DNA of 64,000 nt from Phycisphaerae bacterium (GCA_012729015.1 JAAYDY010000074.1:39257-103256); one strand, 5' to 3'; shown: positions 7,298-17,676, numbered from the stretch's first letter. Numbers and translations: made by a program. Notes: generated from the letters alone by a model not told the origin.

Positions 7298-9211
7298 ATG
7301 TGCGGCATCGCCGGCCTGATCACTCGCGACGGCTCACCGGTTGACGTCGGCCTGCTGCGACGCATGGCCGCCGCCATGGCCCATCGCGGTCCCGACGAGC
7401 AGCGGACGTGGATCGACCCCGAACGGCCATCGTGCGGCCTGGCCCACGCGCGGCTGGCCGTGCTCGACCCAGCCGGCGGACGCCAGCCCATGACCGATCC
7501 GGACCATCCGCGGCGGGCCGTCGTCTTCAACGGCGAAATCTACAACCATCGCGACCTGCGGCGAGAACTGGAAGCTCGCGGACGCCGGTTCCTCAGCGAT
7601 CACAGCGACACCGAAGTCCTCCTGCCGCTCTATGGCGAGTGCGGCGACGCCGTGCCGGAGCGTCTGCGCGGCATGTTCGCCTTCGGCCTCTACGACGGCC
7701 CCGGTGCGCGGCTTGTCCTGGCACGCGACCGCCTCGGCCAGAAGCCGCTCTACTGGACCGTCACGGACCGCTGCTTCGCCTTCGCAACGGAGTTGCCGGC
7801 GCTGGCGGCGGTGCCCGGCGTGTCGCGCGACCTCGACCGCGAGGCGCTCGGACTGTACCTCGTGCTCGGCTACGTCCCGGCGCCACTGACGATCTACCGC
7901 GGCGTCCGCAAACTGCCGCCGGCGAGCCGCCTGGTCGTGCCGCTGGACGCCTCCGGGGGGGGGGCGCTGACGCCGTCGCGGTACTGGACCCTTCCCGTGC
8001 CGTTGCAGGATGCCGCCAACGCTCCCGTGACCGACGACGCCGCGCTGGCAGCGGCGCTGCGCGACGCCGTGGCCGTGCGGCTCGAGGCCGACGTGCCCCT
8101 GGGCTTCTTCCTGTCCGGCGGGCTCGATTCGTCCCTGGTGGCGGCCCTGGCCAGGCAGGCGTGCCCGGATCGGCCCCTGCGGACGTTCTCGATGAGCTTT
8201 CCCGACGCCCGCTACGACGAGTCGCGATTCGCCGAACGCGTCGCACGCCACATCCGCGCCGAGCACACGCGGCTGGAACTCGCCCCGGCGTCGCTCCGGG
8301 AACTCCTGCCGACGATCGCGCGGACGTTCGGCGAGCCGTTCGCCGATGCGTCGGCGATTCCGACGTACCTGCTCTGCCGCGAGGCCCGACACCACGTGAC
8401 CGTGGCCCTCTCGGGCGACGGCGGCGACGAGCTGTTCGGCGGCTACGATCGCTACCGCGCCGTCGCACTGGCGCAACGTCTGGACCGCGCCGACCCGCTG
8501 AAGTCGCTTCTGGCGCTCATCGGCAAGGCCGTGCCGCGGGGGAGCGATCTCAAGAGCCGCCGGTCGCGGCTGCGACGGTTTGCCGACGCGCTGGCCGACG
8601 ACCCGGTGACGCGCTACCTGCGGTGGGTGTCGCCGTTTCATGAGGCGGATCCGGCGGCGATTGCCCGGCGCGAAGCGGGCCGCGGCGACGATCCGATGCG
8701 CGACGCGGCCGGCCATCTCCGGCAGTGTCTTCCCGGCGGCGCCTCGATGCCGTTCGCCGAACGGGTGAGGGCCCTGGACGTGGCCACGTATCTTCCGGGA
8801 GACGTGCTGACCAAGGTGGACCGGGCGTCGATGGCCCACGGCCTGGAGGTGCGTTCGCCGCTGCTGGACCATCGGCTGGCCGAGTTGGTCCTCTCGCTGC
8901 CGCTGGGCCGGCACGTGGGTCTGCGACGGCAGAAGACGCTGTTGCGGCGCCTGGCGGCGGGTCTGCTGCCGCCGGAGATTCTCGCCCGGCCGAAGATGGG
9001 GTTCGGCGTGCCGATCGCGGCGTGGCTGGCCGGGCCCGAGGCCGGCTGGATGCGCGAGCAACTGGCCGGTGGGCCACTCGCCGCGTCAGGGCTGGTTGAC
9101 GGCGCCACCCTTCGCCGTTACATTGACGAGCACACAAGCCGTCGCGCGGACCACGGCCCGCGACTCTATTCGCTCCTGGTGCTGGATCAGTTCTTGCGCG
9201 ACGGGCCGTGA
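7298..9211 (+). CDS. asnB: Asparagine synthase (glutamine-hydrolysing)
   Basis: This enzyme makes asparagine from aspartate, ATP and glutamine. The ATG at 7298 is chosen because it places the nucleophilic Cys at position 2 (MCGIAGLI), essential for the Ntn glutaminase domain; a GGGGAAG box lies just upstream. Residues 1 to about 210 are the class II glutaminase (RLAVLDPAGG, FNGEIYNHRDLR). From about 250 the synthetase domain has the PP-loop SGGLDSS (273-279) and SGDGGDELFGGYDRY. At 637 residues it has the usual length of bacterial AsnB. AsnB-type enzymes also act in surface-polymer modification, but nothing nearby suggests that here. Confidence 0.95.
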   Translation: MCGIAGLITRDGSPVDVGLLRRMAAAMAHRGPDEQRTWIDPERPSCGLAHARLAVLDPAGGRQPMTDPDHPRRAVVFNGEIYNHRDLRRELEARGRRFLSDHSDTEVLLPLYGECGDAVPERLRGMFAFGLYDGPGARLVLARDRLGQKPLYWTVTDRCFAFATELPALAAVPGVSRDLDREALGLYLVLGYVPAPLTIYRGVRKLPPASRLVVPLDASGGGALTPSRYWTLPVPLQDAANAPVTDDAALAAALRDAVAVRLEADVPLGFFLSGGLDSSLVAALARQACPDRPLRTFSMSFPDARYDESRFAERVARHIRAEHTRLELAPASLRELLPTIARTFGEPFADASAIPTYLLCREARHHVTVALSGDGGDELFGGYDRYRAVALAQRLDRADPLKSLLALIGKAVPRGSDLKSRRSRLRRFADALADDPVTRYLRWVSPFHEADPAAIARREAGRGDDPMRDAAGHLRQCLPGGASMPFAERVRALDVATYLPGDVLTKVDRASMAHGLEVRSPLLDHRLAELVLSLPLGRHVGLRRQKTLLRRLAAGLLPPEILARPKMGFGVPIAAWLAGPEAGWMREQLAGGPLAASGLVDGATLRRYIDEHTSRRADHGPRLYSLLVLDQFLRDGP

Positions 9212-9235
9212 CACGTGAGCCGCAGGAGGACACGC

Positions 9236-10558
9236 ATGAGCGAGCCGTCCGATTCTCCGCAGCCCGCCGCACGATCCTGGCGCGAGGCCGTGCGCGGCAA
9301 CGTTCTGGCCATGGGCCTCGTGAGCCTGCTGACCGACGCCGGCAGCGAGATGGTGAATCCGCTGCTGCCGATCTTCATCACGGGCCTCGTCCCGGTGGGC
9401 TGGGCGGCCGTGTACGTCGGATTGATGGAAGGCGTCGCCGAGACCACGGCGAGTCTGCTCAAGATCTTCTCCGGCCGCATCAGCGACCGCCTCGGCAAAC
9501 GCAAAGCCCTGGTCGTTCTCGGCTATGGGCTGTCGTCGCTGTGCCGTCCGCTGACGGGCCTGGCCGGGGCGGGCTGGCACGTCCTGGGGCTGAAGTTCGC
9601 CGACCGCATCGGCAAAGGCATTCGCACCAGCCCGCGCGACGCCCTGATCGGCGACTCCGTCGGACCCCGGCATCGCGGCCTGGCCTTCAGTTTCCATCGC
9701 ATCATGGACCATATCGGGGCCATCATCGGCCCGGTCGTTGCCGTGGCGATCCTCTACGCCATGCTCGGCAGCGTTCTCTGGCGCGGGCACGGCGAACAGG
9801 CCACCGGCGACGAAATGCACGCGATGCGGTGGCTGTTCGCCGTGTCGCTGATACCCGGCATCCTGGCCATGGCGGCGCTGGTGCTGAAGGTCCGCGAGAC
9901 AGCGCCCAGGGCCGCCCCGTCGTCGCCCGGCGCCGACTCGCGCCGAGCCGGCCTGCCCGGCCGCTTCTACGCCTTCGTCGCCATAGCCACGCTGTTCGCC
10001 CTTGGCAACAGCAGCGACTACTTCCTTCTCTACTACGCACGCGCCAGTTTCGGCTTCAGCATCCTCGAAGTCATGGCCTTGTGGATGGTGCTGCACTTCT
10101 CGAAGGTCGTCTTCAGCATTCCCGGCGGGGTGGTGTCAGACCGCATCGGGCGTCGGCCGGTGATTGTCGCCGGGTGGCTCGTCTATGCCGCGGTCTACCT
10201 CGGCCTGTCGCGGGCCGACACGGCCTGGCACCTCTGGGCGCTGGTGGCCGCCTATGGATTCTATTACGGAATGACCGAGGGCGTGGAGAAGGCCCTCGTG
10301 GCCGACTTCGTGCCCAGCCGGTTCCGAGGCACCGCCTACGGCATCTATCACGGAGCCGTCGGCATCGCCGCGCTGCCGGCCAGCCTGGTCTTCGGCCTGC
10401 TCTGGAAATACTGCGAACAGATGCAACCGGGGCTCGGTCCGATGGTGGCCTTCAGCGTGGGCGCGGCCCTGGCCGGCCTGGCGGCCGTGTTGCTGACGAT
10501 CCTGCTCGGCACCGCACGCGGGACACGCCACGCCGCCGACGCGACGTCGACCGTGTAA
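9236..10558 (+). CDS. MFS transporter
   Basis: This 440-residue protein has about twelve predicted membrane segments in two halves and a loop with GRISDRLGKRKAL between segments 2 and 3, the major facilitator signature. A second conserved stretch, FADRIGKGIRTSPRDALIGDSV, is typical of a bacterial MFS subgroup of unknown substrate. The ATG at 9236 is preferred over an upstream GTG because AGGAGGA lies five bases before it. It follows asnB by 24 bases, so co-transcription with asnB is likely. It converges on the M28 peptidase gene with only 11 bases between them. Substrate unknown. Confidence 0.85.
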   Translation: MSEPSDSPQPAARSWREAVRGNVLAMGLVSLLTDAGSEMVNPLLPIFITGLVPVGWAAVYVGLMEGVAETTASLLKIFSGRISDRLGKRKALVVLGYGLSSLCRPLTGLAGAGWHVLGLKFADRIGKGIRTSPRDALIGDSVGPRHRGLAFSFHRIMDHIGAIIGPVVAVAILYAMLGSVLWRGHGEQATGDEMHAMRWLFAVSLIPGILAMAALVLKVRETAPRAAPSSPGADSRRAGLPGRFYAFVAIATLFALGNSSDYFLLYYARASFGFSILEVMALWMVLHFSKVVFSIPGGVVSDRIGRRPVIVAGWLVYAAVYLGLSRADTAWHLWALVAAYGFYYGMTEGVEKALVADFVPSRFRGTAYGIYHGAVGIAALPASLVFGLLWKYCEQMQPGLGPMVAFSVGAALAGLAAVLLTILLGTARGTRHAADATSTV

Positions 10559-10569
10559 GGCGACCCGCG

Positions 10570-12375
10570 CTACTTCCTGCGCAGCTCCACCATGCCGCCG
10601 CGCTCCAGCACGCGGAAGAACCGCAGCAGGTCCCCCATCGGCTGGTCGAACTCGGTCCGTACCAGCGCCGCGATCTCGGCCACCGAGCGCACTCCGTCCG
10701 CCCAGTAGCAGGCCGTCACATAAGGCATCCGCCAGCGAGGGTCGTCGAAGCCGTCGCGGTCCTTCGGCGGCACATTGTCGAACGTCGGCGCGCCCCAGAA
10801 CTTCCGCACCGGCACGGTGCTGTGCTCCTCCTGGCCGCCGTCCTCCGGGCGCACCAGCGACGCCGGGTCCAGTGCCGGCAGCCGCGCGGCCACGGCCTCG
10901 GCCTCGCCGGCGCCGAGCCGGGCGGTCCACAGCACGCGGGCACGCCAGCGGTCGAGGAAGAAGGCCCGCCGCTCGGGCGACAGGTCGCCGGCTTCGGGGA
11001 AATCCGCCAGGGCCGCGGCCACCGTCGCTTCGGCCAGGGCGTTGCCCTCCTCGGGCCCGGCTTCGGCAAGCCAACGCACGGCCGCCGCCACGGCCGCCGT
11101 CGCCCGACGCATCGCCGACGGATCCAGGCACGACCAGTCGTCCATATTCGTGTGCCAGTGATAGGGCGCCTTCATGAAACAGACCGTCGGCACGCCCGCC
11201 GCCGGGTCGCACATGGCGTTGTCGCTCAGCGAGTGCGTCAGTTCCCGGGCCGGCAACGTTCCCTCGACACTCTCGGCCAGCTTCATCGCCCACCGCACCA
11301 GCGTGTCGACCGCCGCCGGCGACGCCTCGCTCGTACGATGGTACTGGGCCGGCCGCTCCGGCGTCTCGACCTCGCCCACACAATCCAGGTTCAGGCCCGC
11401 CACCGTCCGTTTCAGCAACTCGCCCCGGATCGTGTAGAACGCGTAGGTGCCGTAGCACTCGCTCGTCAGGAGGATCCGCACCCGCCGCCGCGGCCGCGGC
11501 ATCGAGGCCATCAGACGCATCGCCTCGATCATCGCCGCACATCCCGACGCGTTGTCCAGCACGCCGATTTCGTACAGGTGCCCGACCAGCAGCACCTCCT
11601 CGTCGGTTTCGCCGGGCAGAACGCCCGTGACCACCGGCAGCGTCCCCTTGCCGAGCCGTCCTGTGACTTTGGCCTCCAGCATCACGCGGCCCGCCGCAAC
11701 CATCTCGCGCAGACGCTGACTGGTCGATGCCGTGACCTGGAATCCCGTCATGCGGCAATCCGAGGCTTTCTGTGCCCACCCGTCGGCGGCATCCGACCAA
11801 CCGTTGCTCCAGCCCAGTGCGTCCGGGTGACGGTCGGCGTGGAACACGTGCGAACTGATGACCGCCAGGGCGCCGACCTCCCGGGCGAACACCTTCATCG
11901 GCCCGCGGCCGGACAACGACGTCAGGATGAATGAGCCACGAAGCTTCCGGCGCTGCTCCGGCGTCACGGCCTTCGGGTCGTCCACGATGGCCAGCGGTCC
12001 GCGGACTCCGTTCGGCGGCGTCGGCTCGGACCACATGCAGCACGACAGCGGCTCGGACTTGCGGTCGCAGATCAGCTCCCGCTGCGGCTCCACCAGGCGC
12101 AGCGTCGCCTCGTCGGCCTCCCACGCCAGCGGCATGGTCCACGCCTGCATCCGGGTCCGCCCGTCGGCGGGGCAGGGCACGATCTCGACGTCCTGAACGC
12201 CGATCTCCCGCAACTGCCCCGCGGCATAACGCGCCGTCCGGGCGAACGCCGTATAGTCCGACTCCCGGTCGCTCTGCCACAGGGCGTACACCCAGTCGAG
12301 CGTCTGCGGCTCGTCGTATCGCTCCAGCATCTCCGCCACCATCGGGCCCAGGCGATCCTTCAGTCGGCTTTCCAT
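10570..12375 (-). CDS. M28-family metallopeptidase (DUF4910-like aminopeptidase)
   Basis: This 600-residue protein carries the ligand pattern of M28 zinc aminopeptidases in order: His in VGHLYE, Asp in LDNASG, Glu in LTSECYG, Asp in LNLDCVG and His in YHWHTNMDD. The HxD motif is altered to HLY, so the usual catalytic Asp after the first His is missing. About 230 residues precede the catalytic domain. The last 90 or so, with a winged-helix-like SVAEIAALVRTEF...LLRFFRVLERGGMVEL, form an extra domain. No signal peptide is seen, so it is probably cytoplasmic. The start is set by AAGGAG before the ATG. It lies 25 bases after the ECF sigma gene on the same strand. Confidence 0.75.
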   Translation of the reverse strand: MESRLKDRLGPMVAEMLERYDEPQTLDWVYALWQSDRESDYTAFARTARYAAGQLREIGVQDVEIVPCPADGRTRMQAWTMPLAWEADEATLRLVEPQRELICDRKSEPLSCCMWSEPTPPNGVRGPLAIVDDPKAVTPEQRRKLRGSFILTSLSGRGPMKVFAREVGALAVISSHVFHADRHPDALGWSNGWSDAADGWAQKASDCRMTGFQVTASTSQRLREMVAAGRVMLEAKVTGRLGKGTLPVVTGVLPGETDEEVLLVGHLYEIGVLDNASGCAAMIEAMRLMASMPRPRRRVRILLTSECYGTYAFYTIRGELLKRTVAGLNLDCVGEVETPERPAQYHRTSEASPAAVDTLVRWAMKLAESVEGTLPARELTHSLSDNAMCDPAAGVPTVCFMKAPYHWHTNMDDWSCLDPSAMRRATAAVAAAVRWLAEAGPEEGNALAEATVAAALADFPEAGDLSPERRAFFLDRWRARVLWTARLGAGEAEAVAARLPALDPASLVRPEDGGQEEHSTVPVRKFWGAPTFDNVPPKDRDGFDDPRWRMPYVTACYWADGVRSVAEIAALVRTEFDQPMGDLLRFFRVLERGGMVELRRK

Positions 12376-12400
12376 CCACGGCTCCTTGGTCGTCACGACA

Positions 12401-12994
12401 CTACGGTTCCACACGTCCGCGAAGCGCACGCTCCAGGTACGCCAGGGCGTAGCGCATGCGGCTCTTGATCGTGCTCTCGCCGACGCCCGCGATCTCGGCG
12501 ATCTCCTTGAACGCCAGACCCTCGAATATCCGCAGCGCAATCACCTCGCGGTACATCGGGTCCAGCTCCGCTACGGCCTCGTGCAGCAGCCGGTCCTGTT
12601 CCTGACGCGACAACGGTTCCAGCGGCCCGTCGCTGCCGTCGCTGAGCCACTGCACCGCGCCGGCCGCCTCGTCGCCGCCGACGGGGCCGCGCTCGAGGCT
12701 CGTCGTGCGGCGGCGCTCCGCCCGGCGCAGCTCGTTCTGGCACAGGTTGTGGGCAATCCGATAGGCGTAGGTGGAGAACCGGGCTGTCTCGCGGTACTGC
12801 TGTCGCCTCTGGAAGATGTTCAGGAACGTCTGCTGGTAAATGTCGCGGGCCGCGTCCGAGTCGTGCAGAAAACGGTAGGCGTAGCTCACAATGCGGCGCT
12901 CGTACCGACCCAACAGGAGCTCGAAGGCTTCGAGGTCCCCCGCCGCGCAGGCTCGCATCAACTGCTCGTCCGTCCTTGCCTCTGGCTCGGTCAT
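12401..12994 (-). CDS. ECF-family RNA polymerase sigma factor
   Basis: This 197-residue protein shows sigma region 2 (FELLLGRYERRIVSYAYRFLHDSDAARDIYQQTFLNIF, with RFSTYAYRIAHNLCQNELRR) and region 4 (LDPMYREVIALRIFEGLAFKEIAEIAGVGESTIKSRMRYALAYLERALR). The linker between them is about 45 residues. No anti-sigma gene is adjacent; the M28 peptidase gene follows 25 bases downstream and gyrA ends 66 bases upstream. It could be controlled by a distant partner or by transcription. Sigma family assignment is secure; the regulon is unknown. Confidence 0.92.
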   Translation of the reverse strand: MTEPEARTDEQLMRACAAGDLEAFELLLGRYERRIVSYAYRFLHDSDAARDIYQQTFLNIFQRRQQYRETARFSTYAYRIAHNLCQNELRRAERRRTTSLERGPVGGDEAAGAVQWLSDGSDGPLEPLSRQEQDRLLHEAVAELDPMYREVIALRIFEGLAFKEIAEIAGVGESTIKSRMRYALAYLERALRGRVEP

Positions 12995-13060
12995 AGCGAC
13001 GCCGATTCGCTGACGTTCGTTGCCCCCGAGCCGCCGCCGCGACGGCCCCGACGGGACGCC

Positions 13061-15613
13061 TTACTGCTCCTGGCCGTTCTCGCCGCCGCCTTCCTCCTCC
13101 GGCACCACGCGAGCCACCGCCTGGAGTTTGTCGCCCTCTTTCAGGCGGATGATCCGAACGCCCTGCGTCGCGCGCCCGATGATGCGCAAGTCCTTCACCG
13201 CAATCCGCTGAACCATCCCGTGGCTCGTCGTCATCACCAGGTCGTCCTGGTCGCGGACCATCATCATCGAGATGACCTTGCCGTTGCGGTCCGACGCCCG
13301 GATGTTGATGATGCCCTGGCCGCCGCGACCCTGCAAGCGGTATTCGCTGAAATCCGTCCGCTTCCCATAGCCCTGCTCGCACACCGTCAGCAGCGACGCG
13401 CTGTCGTTGACCACCGTCATCCCGATCACGCGGTCGCCCTTGCGCAGCTTGATGCCCCGCACGCCCTGTGTCGCCCGCCCCATCGGCCGGCATTCCTTCT
13501 CGTGGAATCGAATCGCCTGCCCGTCCCGCGTTCCGACCACGATCTCGTCGTTCCCGTGCGTCAACTCACACGCGATCAACTGATCGCCCTCGTCCAGGTT
13601 GATCGCGATGATGCCGCCTCGCTTCGGGCGGCTGTAGGCTTCCAGCGGCGTCTTCTTCACCGTCCCGCCCGCCGTCGCCATGATCAGGTGCCGGTCGTCG
13701 AACTCGCGCACCGGAATCATCCCCGCCACGGTCTCGTCCTTGCGCATTTCGAGCACGTTCACCAGGGCCCGCCCGCGACTCTGACGCGACAACTGCGGTA
13801 TGTCGTACACCTTCAGCCAGTAGCACTGGCCAATGTTCGAGAAGAACAGAATGTAGTCGTGCGTCGACGCCACGAACAGGTACTCGATGAAGTCGTTGTC
13901 CTTGGTGTCGCTGCCGATCACGCCCTGGCCGCCCCGACCCTGACGCCGGTAGCTGGTCACCGGAAGACGCTTGATATAGCCGCCGTGGCTGATCGTGACC
14001 ACCACGTTCTCCTCGGCGATCAGGTCCTCGATGTCGAAGTCGCCCACCTCGTTCGTCAGTTCGCTCCGACGCGCGTCGCCGAACTTCTCCGACATCTCGT
14101 CCAGATCCGTCACGATGATGTCCAGCACCAGGCGCTCGTCGCGCAGAATCGCCTCGTATCCCTCGATCTCCTCGCGCACGGCCGCCCACTCGTCGCGGAG
14201 CTTCTCGATCTCCAGCCCCGTCAGACGCTGCAACTGCATCCCCAGGATTGCGTCCGCCTGGCCGCTCGTGTAGTTCAGCGGCTCGGCCAGCGCCTCCAGC
14301 AGCAGCTTGTTCTTCGGGTCCGATTTCTTCCCCGTCAGGTTCTTGAACGTGAACGGCCACTTCTTGGCCATCAGCCGCTCTTTGGCCGTCGGCACATCCG
14401 GGCTCTTCTTGATCAGCTCGATGATCTCGTCGATGTTGGCCACGGCGTAGAGCAAGCCGATCAGCACGTGCTCGCGACGCCGGGCCCGCGCCAGCAGGAA
14501 GCTCGTCCGACGACGGATCACCGTCTTGCGGTGCTCGACGTAGTAGTACAACATCTCCTTCAGCGTCAGCGTCCGCGGGCGGTTGTTCACCAGCGCGATG
14601 TTGATGATCGACACGTTCGACTGAAGCGGCGTGAACTGGAAGAGCTGGTTGATGACGACGTTGGCGTCCTCGCCGCGCTTGGTCTCGATCACCAGACGCA
14701 TGCCCTCGCGGTCGCTCTCGTCACGCAGGTCCGCGATGCCCGGAATCTGGTCCGCCTTGACGCAATCGGCGATGCGGTCGATGATCCGCGTCTTCAGCAC
14801 GCCGTAGGGAATCTCCGTCACCACGATGCTCTGCTTGCCGCCGCGACCCTCCTCCGTGTGCAGCCTCGCGCGTAGCGTGATGTTGCCACGGCCCGTCTCG
14901 TAGGCCTGAACGATGCCCTTGACCCCGCAGATGATCCCGCCCGTCGGAAAGTCCGGGCCCTTGACGAACTTCATCAGGTCCCGCACCGTGCAGTCCGGAT
15001 GATCGATCAGGTGCTTCGTCGCATTGCAGACCTCGACGAGGTTGTGCGGCGGAATGCTCGTCGCCATGCCCACCGCGATGCCCTGGGAGCCGTTGCAGAT
15101 CAGGTTCGGGAACTTCGCCGGCAGAATCTCCGGCTCGGTCGTCGTCTCGTCGTAGTTCGGCGTGAAGTCCACCGTGTCCAGCTTCAGGTCGTCCAGCATC
15201 GCCTCGGTGATGCGCGTCAGCCGGGCCTCGGTGTACCGCATGGCCGCCGCCGGATCCCCGTCGATCGACCCGAAGTTCCCCTGCCCGTCCACCAGCGGAT
15301 AACGCATGTTGAAGCCCTGGGCCATGCGCACCAGCGTCGGGTATACCACGCTTTCGCCGTGGGGGTGGTAGTTGCCGCTCGTGTCGCCGGCGATCTTCGC
15401 GCACTTGCGAAACCGCCCGCGCGACGACAGCCCAAGGTCGTTCATCGCCACCAGGATGCGACGCTGCGACGGCTTCAGGCCGTCCTCCACGCGCGGAAGG
15501 GCTCGGCTGACGATGACGCTCATCGCGTACGTCAAGTACGAGTCCTTCAACTCCTCCTCGATGTGCAGTTCCTGAACGTTATCGTTGTTGTTCAGTTGTT
15601 GAATGTCGGCCAA
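13061..15613 (-). CDS. gyrA: DNA gyrase subunit A
   Basis: The 850-residue protein is the DNA-cleaving subunit of gyrase, which introduces negative supercoils. The catalytic tyrosine is Tyr127 ([11 protein letters not shown]). The quinolone region reads [20 protein letters not shown]: Ser is kept at the E. coli Ser83 position, but Pro replaces Asp87. The C-terminal beta-pinwheel contains two GyrA-box-like motifs (QGRGGQG), in [15 protein letters not shown] and [13 protein letters not shown], which support gyrase rather than topoisomerase IV. A tail rich in Glu/Gly ends the protein. gyrB is not in the window. Its leader of about 180 bases begins with a perfect inverted repeat (15753-15793). 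Confidence 0.97.
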   Translation of the reverse strand: MADIQQLNNNDNVQELHIEEELKDSYLTYAMSVIVSRALPRVEDGLKPSQRRILVAMNDLGLSSRGRFRKCAKIAGDTSGNYHPHGESVVYPTLVRMAQGFNMRYPLVDGQGNFGSIDGDPAAAMRYTEARLTRITEAMLDDLKLDTVDFTPNYDETTTEPEILPAKFPNLICNGSQGIAVGMATSIPPHNLVEVCNATKHLIDHPDCTVRDLMKFVKGPDFPTGGIICGVKGIVQAYETGRGNITLRARLHTEEGRGGKQSIVVTEIPYGVLKTRIIDRIADCVKADQIPGIADLRDESDREGMRLVIETKRGEDANVVINQLFQFTPLQSNVSIINIALVNNRPRTLTLKEMLYYYVEHRKTVIRRRTSFLLARARRREHVLIGLLYAVANIDEIIELIKKSPDVPTAKERLMAKKWPFTFKNLTGKKSDPKNKLLLEALAEPLNYTSGQADAILGMQLQRLTGLEIEKLRDEWAAVREEIEGYEAILRDERLVLDIIVTDLDEMSEKFGDARRSELTNEVGDFDIEDLIAEENVVVTISHGGYIKRLPVTSYRRQGRGGQGVIGSDTKDNDFIEYLFVASTHDYILFFSNIGQCYWLKVYDIPQLSRQSRGRALVNVLEMRKDETVAGMIPVREFDDRHLIMATAGGTVKKTPLEAYSRPKRGGIIAINLDEGDQLIACELTHGNDEIVVGTRDGQAIRFHEKECRPMGRATQGVRGIKLRKGDRVIGMTVVNDSASLLTVCEQGYGKRTDFSEYRLQGRGGQGIINIRASDRNGKVISMMMVRDQDDLVMTTSHGMVQRIAVKDLRIIGRATQGVRIIRLKEGDKLQAVARVVPEEEGGGENGQEQ

Positions 15614-15752
15614 GACTGTCCTCGCCTTCCCTGGTGGCAGAAATCACGCACGCCGTCGCCGGACCAGGTCCGGTCCAGCGCTCGTCGAAGGGTCCAATAC
15701 GCGTGGCCGAGAGGTGCTCGGCTGTGGGTCCCGATCGGCAGAAAAAACCCTT

Positions 15753-15793
15753 GTTTTTCGAGGTCCCATAGGGGCGGCGCACCCTCGAAAAAC
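15753..15793 (-). promoter_or_regulatory. 11-bp inverted repeat at the start of the gyrA leader
   Basis: GTTTTTCGAGG (15753-15763) and CCTCGAAAAAC (15783-15793) pair perfectly around 19 bases. The repeat lies directly downstream of the predicted gyrA promoter, so it would form the 5' end of gyrA mRNA. On the DNA it could be an operator. In minus-strand reading the arm is followed within a few bases by AAGGG and T6, so an attenuator is also possible. Confidence 0.55.
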
Positions 15794-15802
15794 CATCCCT
15801 AG

Positions 15803-15831
15803 AGGGTATCAGAACGGGCCTCTTTTTGCAA
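15803..15831 (-). promoter_or_regulatory. Predicted gyrA promoter
   Basis: On the minus strand TTGCAA (15831-15826) and TACCCT (15808-15803) are 17 bp apart. The start point would be near 15796, giving a leader of about 183 bases. Confidence 0.5.
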
Positions 15832-15926
15832 AGATTTTCGACGTCCTTTTCACGGCCCTGACACGGTCTTCCACGCCTGCGGGCAGGGGGTTCTCGGCCT
15901 CCATCCGGCCGGAGCGACGAATTACT

Positions 15927-15955
15927 TTGACCCCCTCGCCGGCGGACCTTAAGAT
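15927..15955 (+). promoter_or_regulatory. Predicted nadE promoter
   Basis: TTGACC (15927-15932) and TAAGAT (15950-15955) have a 17-bp spacer. Transcription would begin near 15962, about 16 bases before the ATG. Confidence 0.65.
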
Positions 15956-15977
15956 TGCCCCCGAAAGGCAGATTCGC

Positions 15978-17657
15978 ATGAAGATCGCACTGGCCCAGAC
16001 TAACCCCATTGTTGGCGACATTGGCGGCAACGCCGAAATGATCCGCCGCCACATGGCCTGCGCCCGCCGCCAGGGGGCGCGCCTCGTCGTCTTTCCCGAA
16101 CTGGCCCTGGTCGGCTATCCGCCGCGCGACCTCCTCCTGAAGGGCGGCCTTGTCGAGGCCAACCTCGCCGCACTGGAGTCGCTGGCCGCCGAGACCCACG
16201 GCTTGGCCGCCGTCATCGGCTACGTGGATCGCAACACGTCCGGCGTCGGGCGACCGTTTCACAATGCCCTGGCCCTGCTCGACGGCGGACGCATCGTTCA
16301 GCGAAAGTTCAAGACGCTGTTGCCCACCTACGACGTCTTCGACGAAACGCGCTACTTCGAGCCCGGTCCGGCCGCCGTTGTCGTCGAGATCGACCGCGTC
16401 CGACTCGGGCTCAGCGTTTGCGAGGACATCTGGAACCCCGACGACCCCGACATGGTCCACCTGTACCGAGAGGACCCCATCCGCGAACTGGCTCGCGCGG
16501 GAGCTCAGGCCGTCGTTAACATCTCCGCCTCGCCGTTCGTCCTGGGCAAGCACGCCACGCGGCTCCGCCTGGTGCGGCTCCAGGCCGCCACCCATGGCCT
16601 GCCCGTCCTCTACTGCAACCAGGTCGGCGGCAACGATGAACTCATCTTCGACGGCGCCTCGATGGCCGTCGCTCCCGACGGCCGTCTGATGGCCCAGTGC
16701 CGCGACTTCGAGGAAGACATGGCCGTGGTCGACCTGCCCGTGCCGGGTCGCGGGGCAGGGCAGGCTGTGGCGCCCGCCGATGCCGTGCCGGCCGAGGCCT
16801 TGCCACGCCAGGGCGTCGCGTCGCTCCACGCCGCACTCGTCCTCGGCCTCGGCGACTACTGCCGCAAGTGCGGCTTCACCGATGCCGTCCTCGGGCTCAG
16901 CGGCGGCATCGACTCGGCCCTGGTCGTCTGCCTGGCCGCCGAGGCCCTGGGCCCCGACCACGTCACGGCCGTCGCCATGCCCTCACGCTACAGCAGCGCC
17001 CAGAGCCTGGCCGACGCCAAGTGTCTGGCCGCCAACCTCGGCGTCCGCTTCGAGACCGTCGCCATCGATGCCGTCCACCGCGCCTACGAGCAGACGCTCC
17101 ACGATATCTTCTCCGGTCTGGCCCCCGACGCCGCCGAGGAGAACGTCCAGGCCCGCGTCCGCGGCGCCATCCTCATGGCCCTCAGCAACAAGTTCGGCTG
17201 GCTCCTCCTGGCCACCGGCAACAAGAGCGAACTGGCCACCGGCTACTGCACCCTCTACGGTGACATGTGCGGCGGTCTGGCTCCCATCGGCGACGTGCCC
17301 AAGCTCATGGTCTACGACCTGTCGCGCTACATCAACCGCACGCGCGAGATCATTCCCGAGGCGATCCTCACCCGCGCCCCCACGGCCGAGCTGAAGCCCA
17401 ATCAGACCGATCAGGACACCCTGCCGCCTTACGACCTCGTCGATCGTATCGTGGAGTTGTACGTCGAGCAGCAGGTGCCGCTCGAAGGGCTTCTGGCTGC
17501 CGGCATCGACGCCGACACCGCCCGGAGAATGGTGCGGATGATCGACCGGGCCGAGTACAAACGACGCCAGGCCGCCCCCGTCCTCAAAGTCACCAGCCGC
17601 GCCTTCGGCATGGGCCGACGCATGCCCATCGCCCAACGCTACCGCCCCTGCGAGTGA
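15978..17657 (+). CDS. nadE: Glutamine-dependent NAD+ synthetase
   Basis: The 559-residue enzyme amidates deaminated NAD to NAD+ with glutamine as nitrogen donor. The N-terminal nitrilase-like glutaminase has its triad in FPELALVGYPP (Glu), RKFKTLLPTYDVFDE (Lys) and LGLSVCEDIWNPDDPD (Cys). The C-terminal synthetase has LGLSGGIDSALVVCLAAEALG (PP-loop) and LLATGNKSELATGYCTLYGDMCGG. The ATG at 15978 begins directly with the first nitrilase strand (MKIALAQTNPIVGDI) and fits the promoter at 15927; upstream in-frame codons lie before the promoter. Length matches the two-domain bacterial type. Confidence 0.96.
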   Translation: MKIALAQTNPIVGDIGGNAEMIRRHMACARRQGARLVVFPELALVGYPPRDLLLKGGLVEANLAALESLAAETHGLAAVIGYVDRNTSGVGRPFHNALALLDGGRIVQRKFKTLLPTYDVFDETRYFEPGPAAVVVEIDRVRLGLSVCEDIWNPDDPDMVHLYREDPIRELARAGAQAVVNISASPFVLGKHATRLRLVRLQAATHGLPVLYCNQVGGNDELIFDGASMAVAPDGRLMAQCRDFEEDMAVVDLPVPGRGAGQAVAPADAVPAEALPRQGVASLHAALVLGLGDYCRKCGFTDAVLGLSGGIDSALVVCLAAEALGPDHVTAVAMPSRYSSAQSLADAKCLAANLGVRFETVAIDAVHRAYEQTLHDIFSGLAPDAAEENVQARVRGAILMALSNKFGWLLLATGNKSELATGYCTLYGDMCGGLAPIGDVPKLMVYDLSRYINRTREIIPEAILTRAPTAELKPNQTDQDTLPPYDLVDRIVELYVEQQVPLEGLLAAGIDADTARRMVRMIDRAEYKRRQAAPVLKVTSRAFGMGRRMPIAQRYRPCE

Positions 17658-17676
17658 GCCCCAACGCCTCCCAAGC

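Noticed and set aside
12386..14875. An 829-codon plus-strand open frame opposite the ECF sigma and gyrA genes
   Set aside because: Antisense shadow of gyrA; no recognisable domain, and its composition is that of reverse-complemented gyrA codons.
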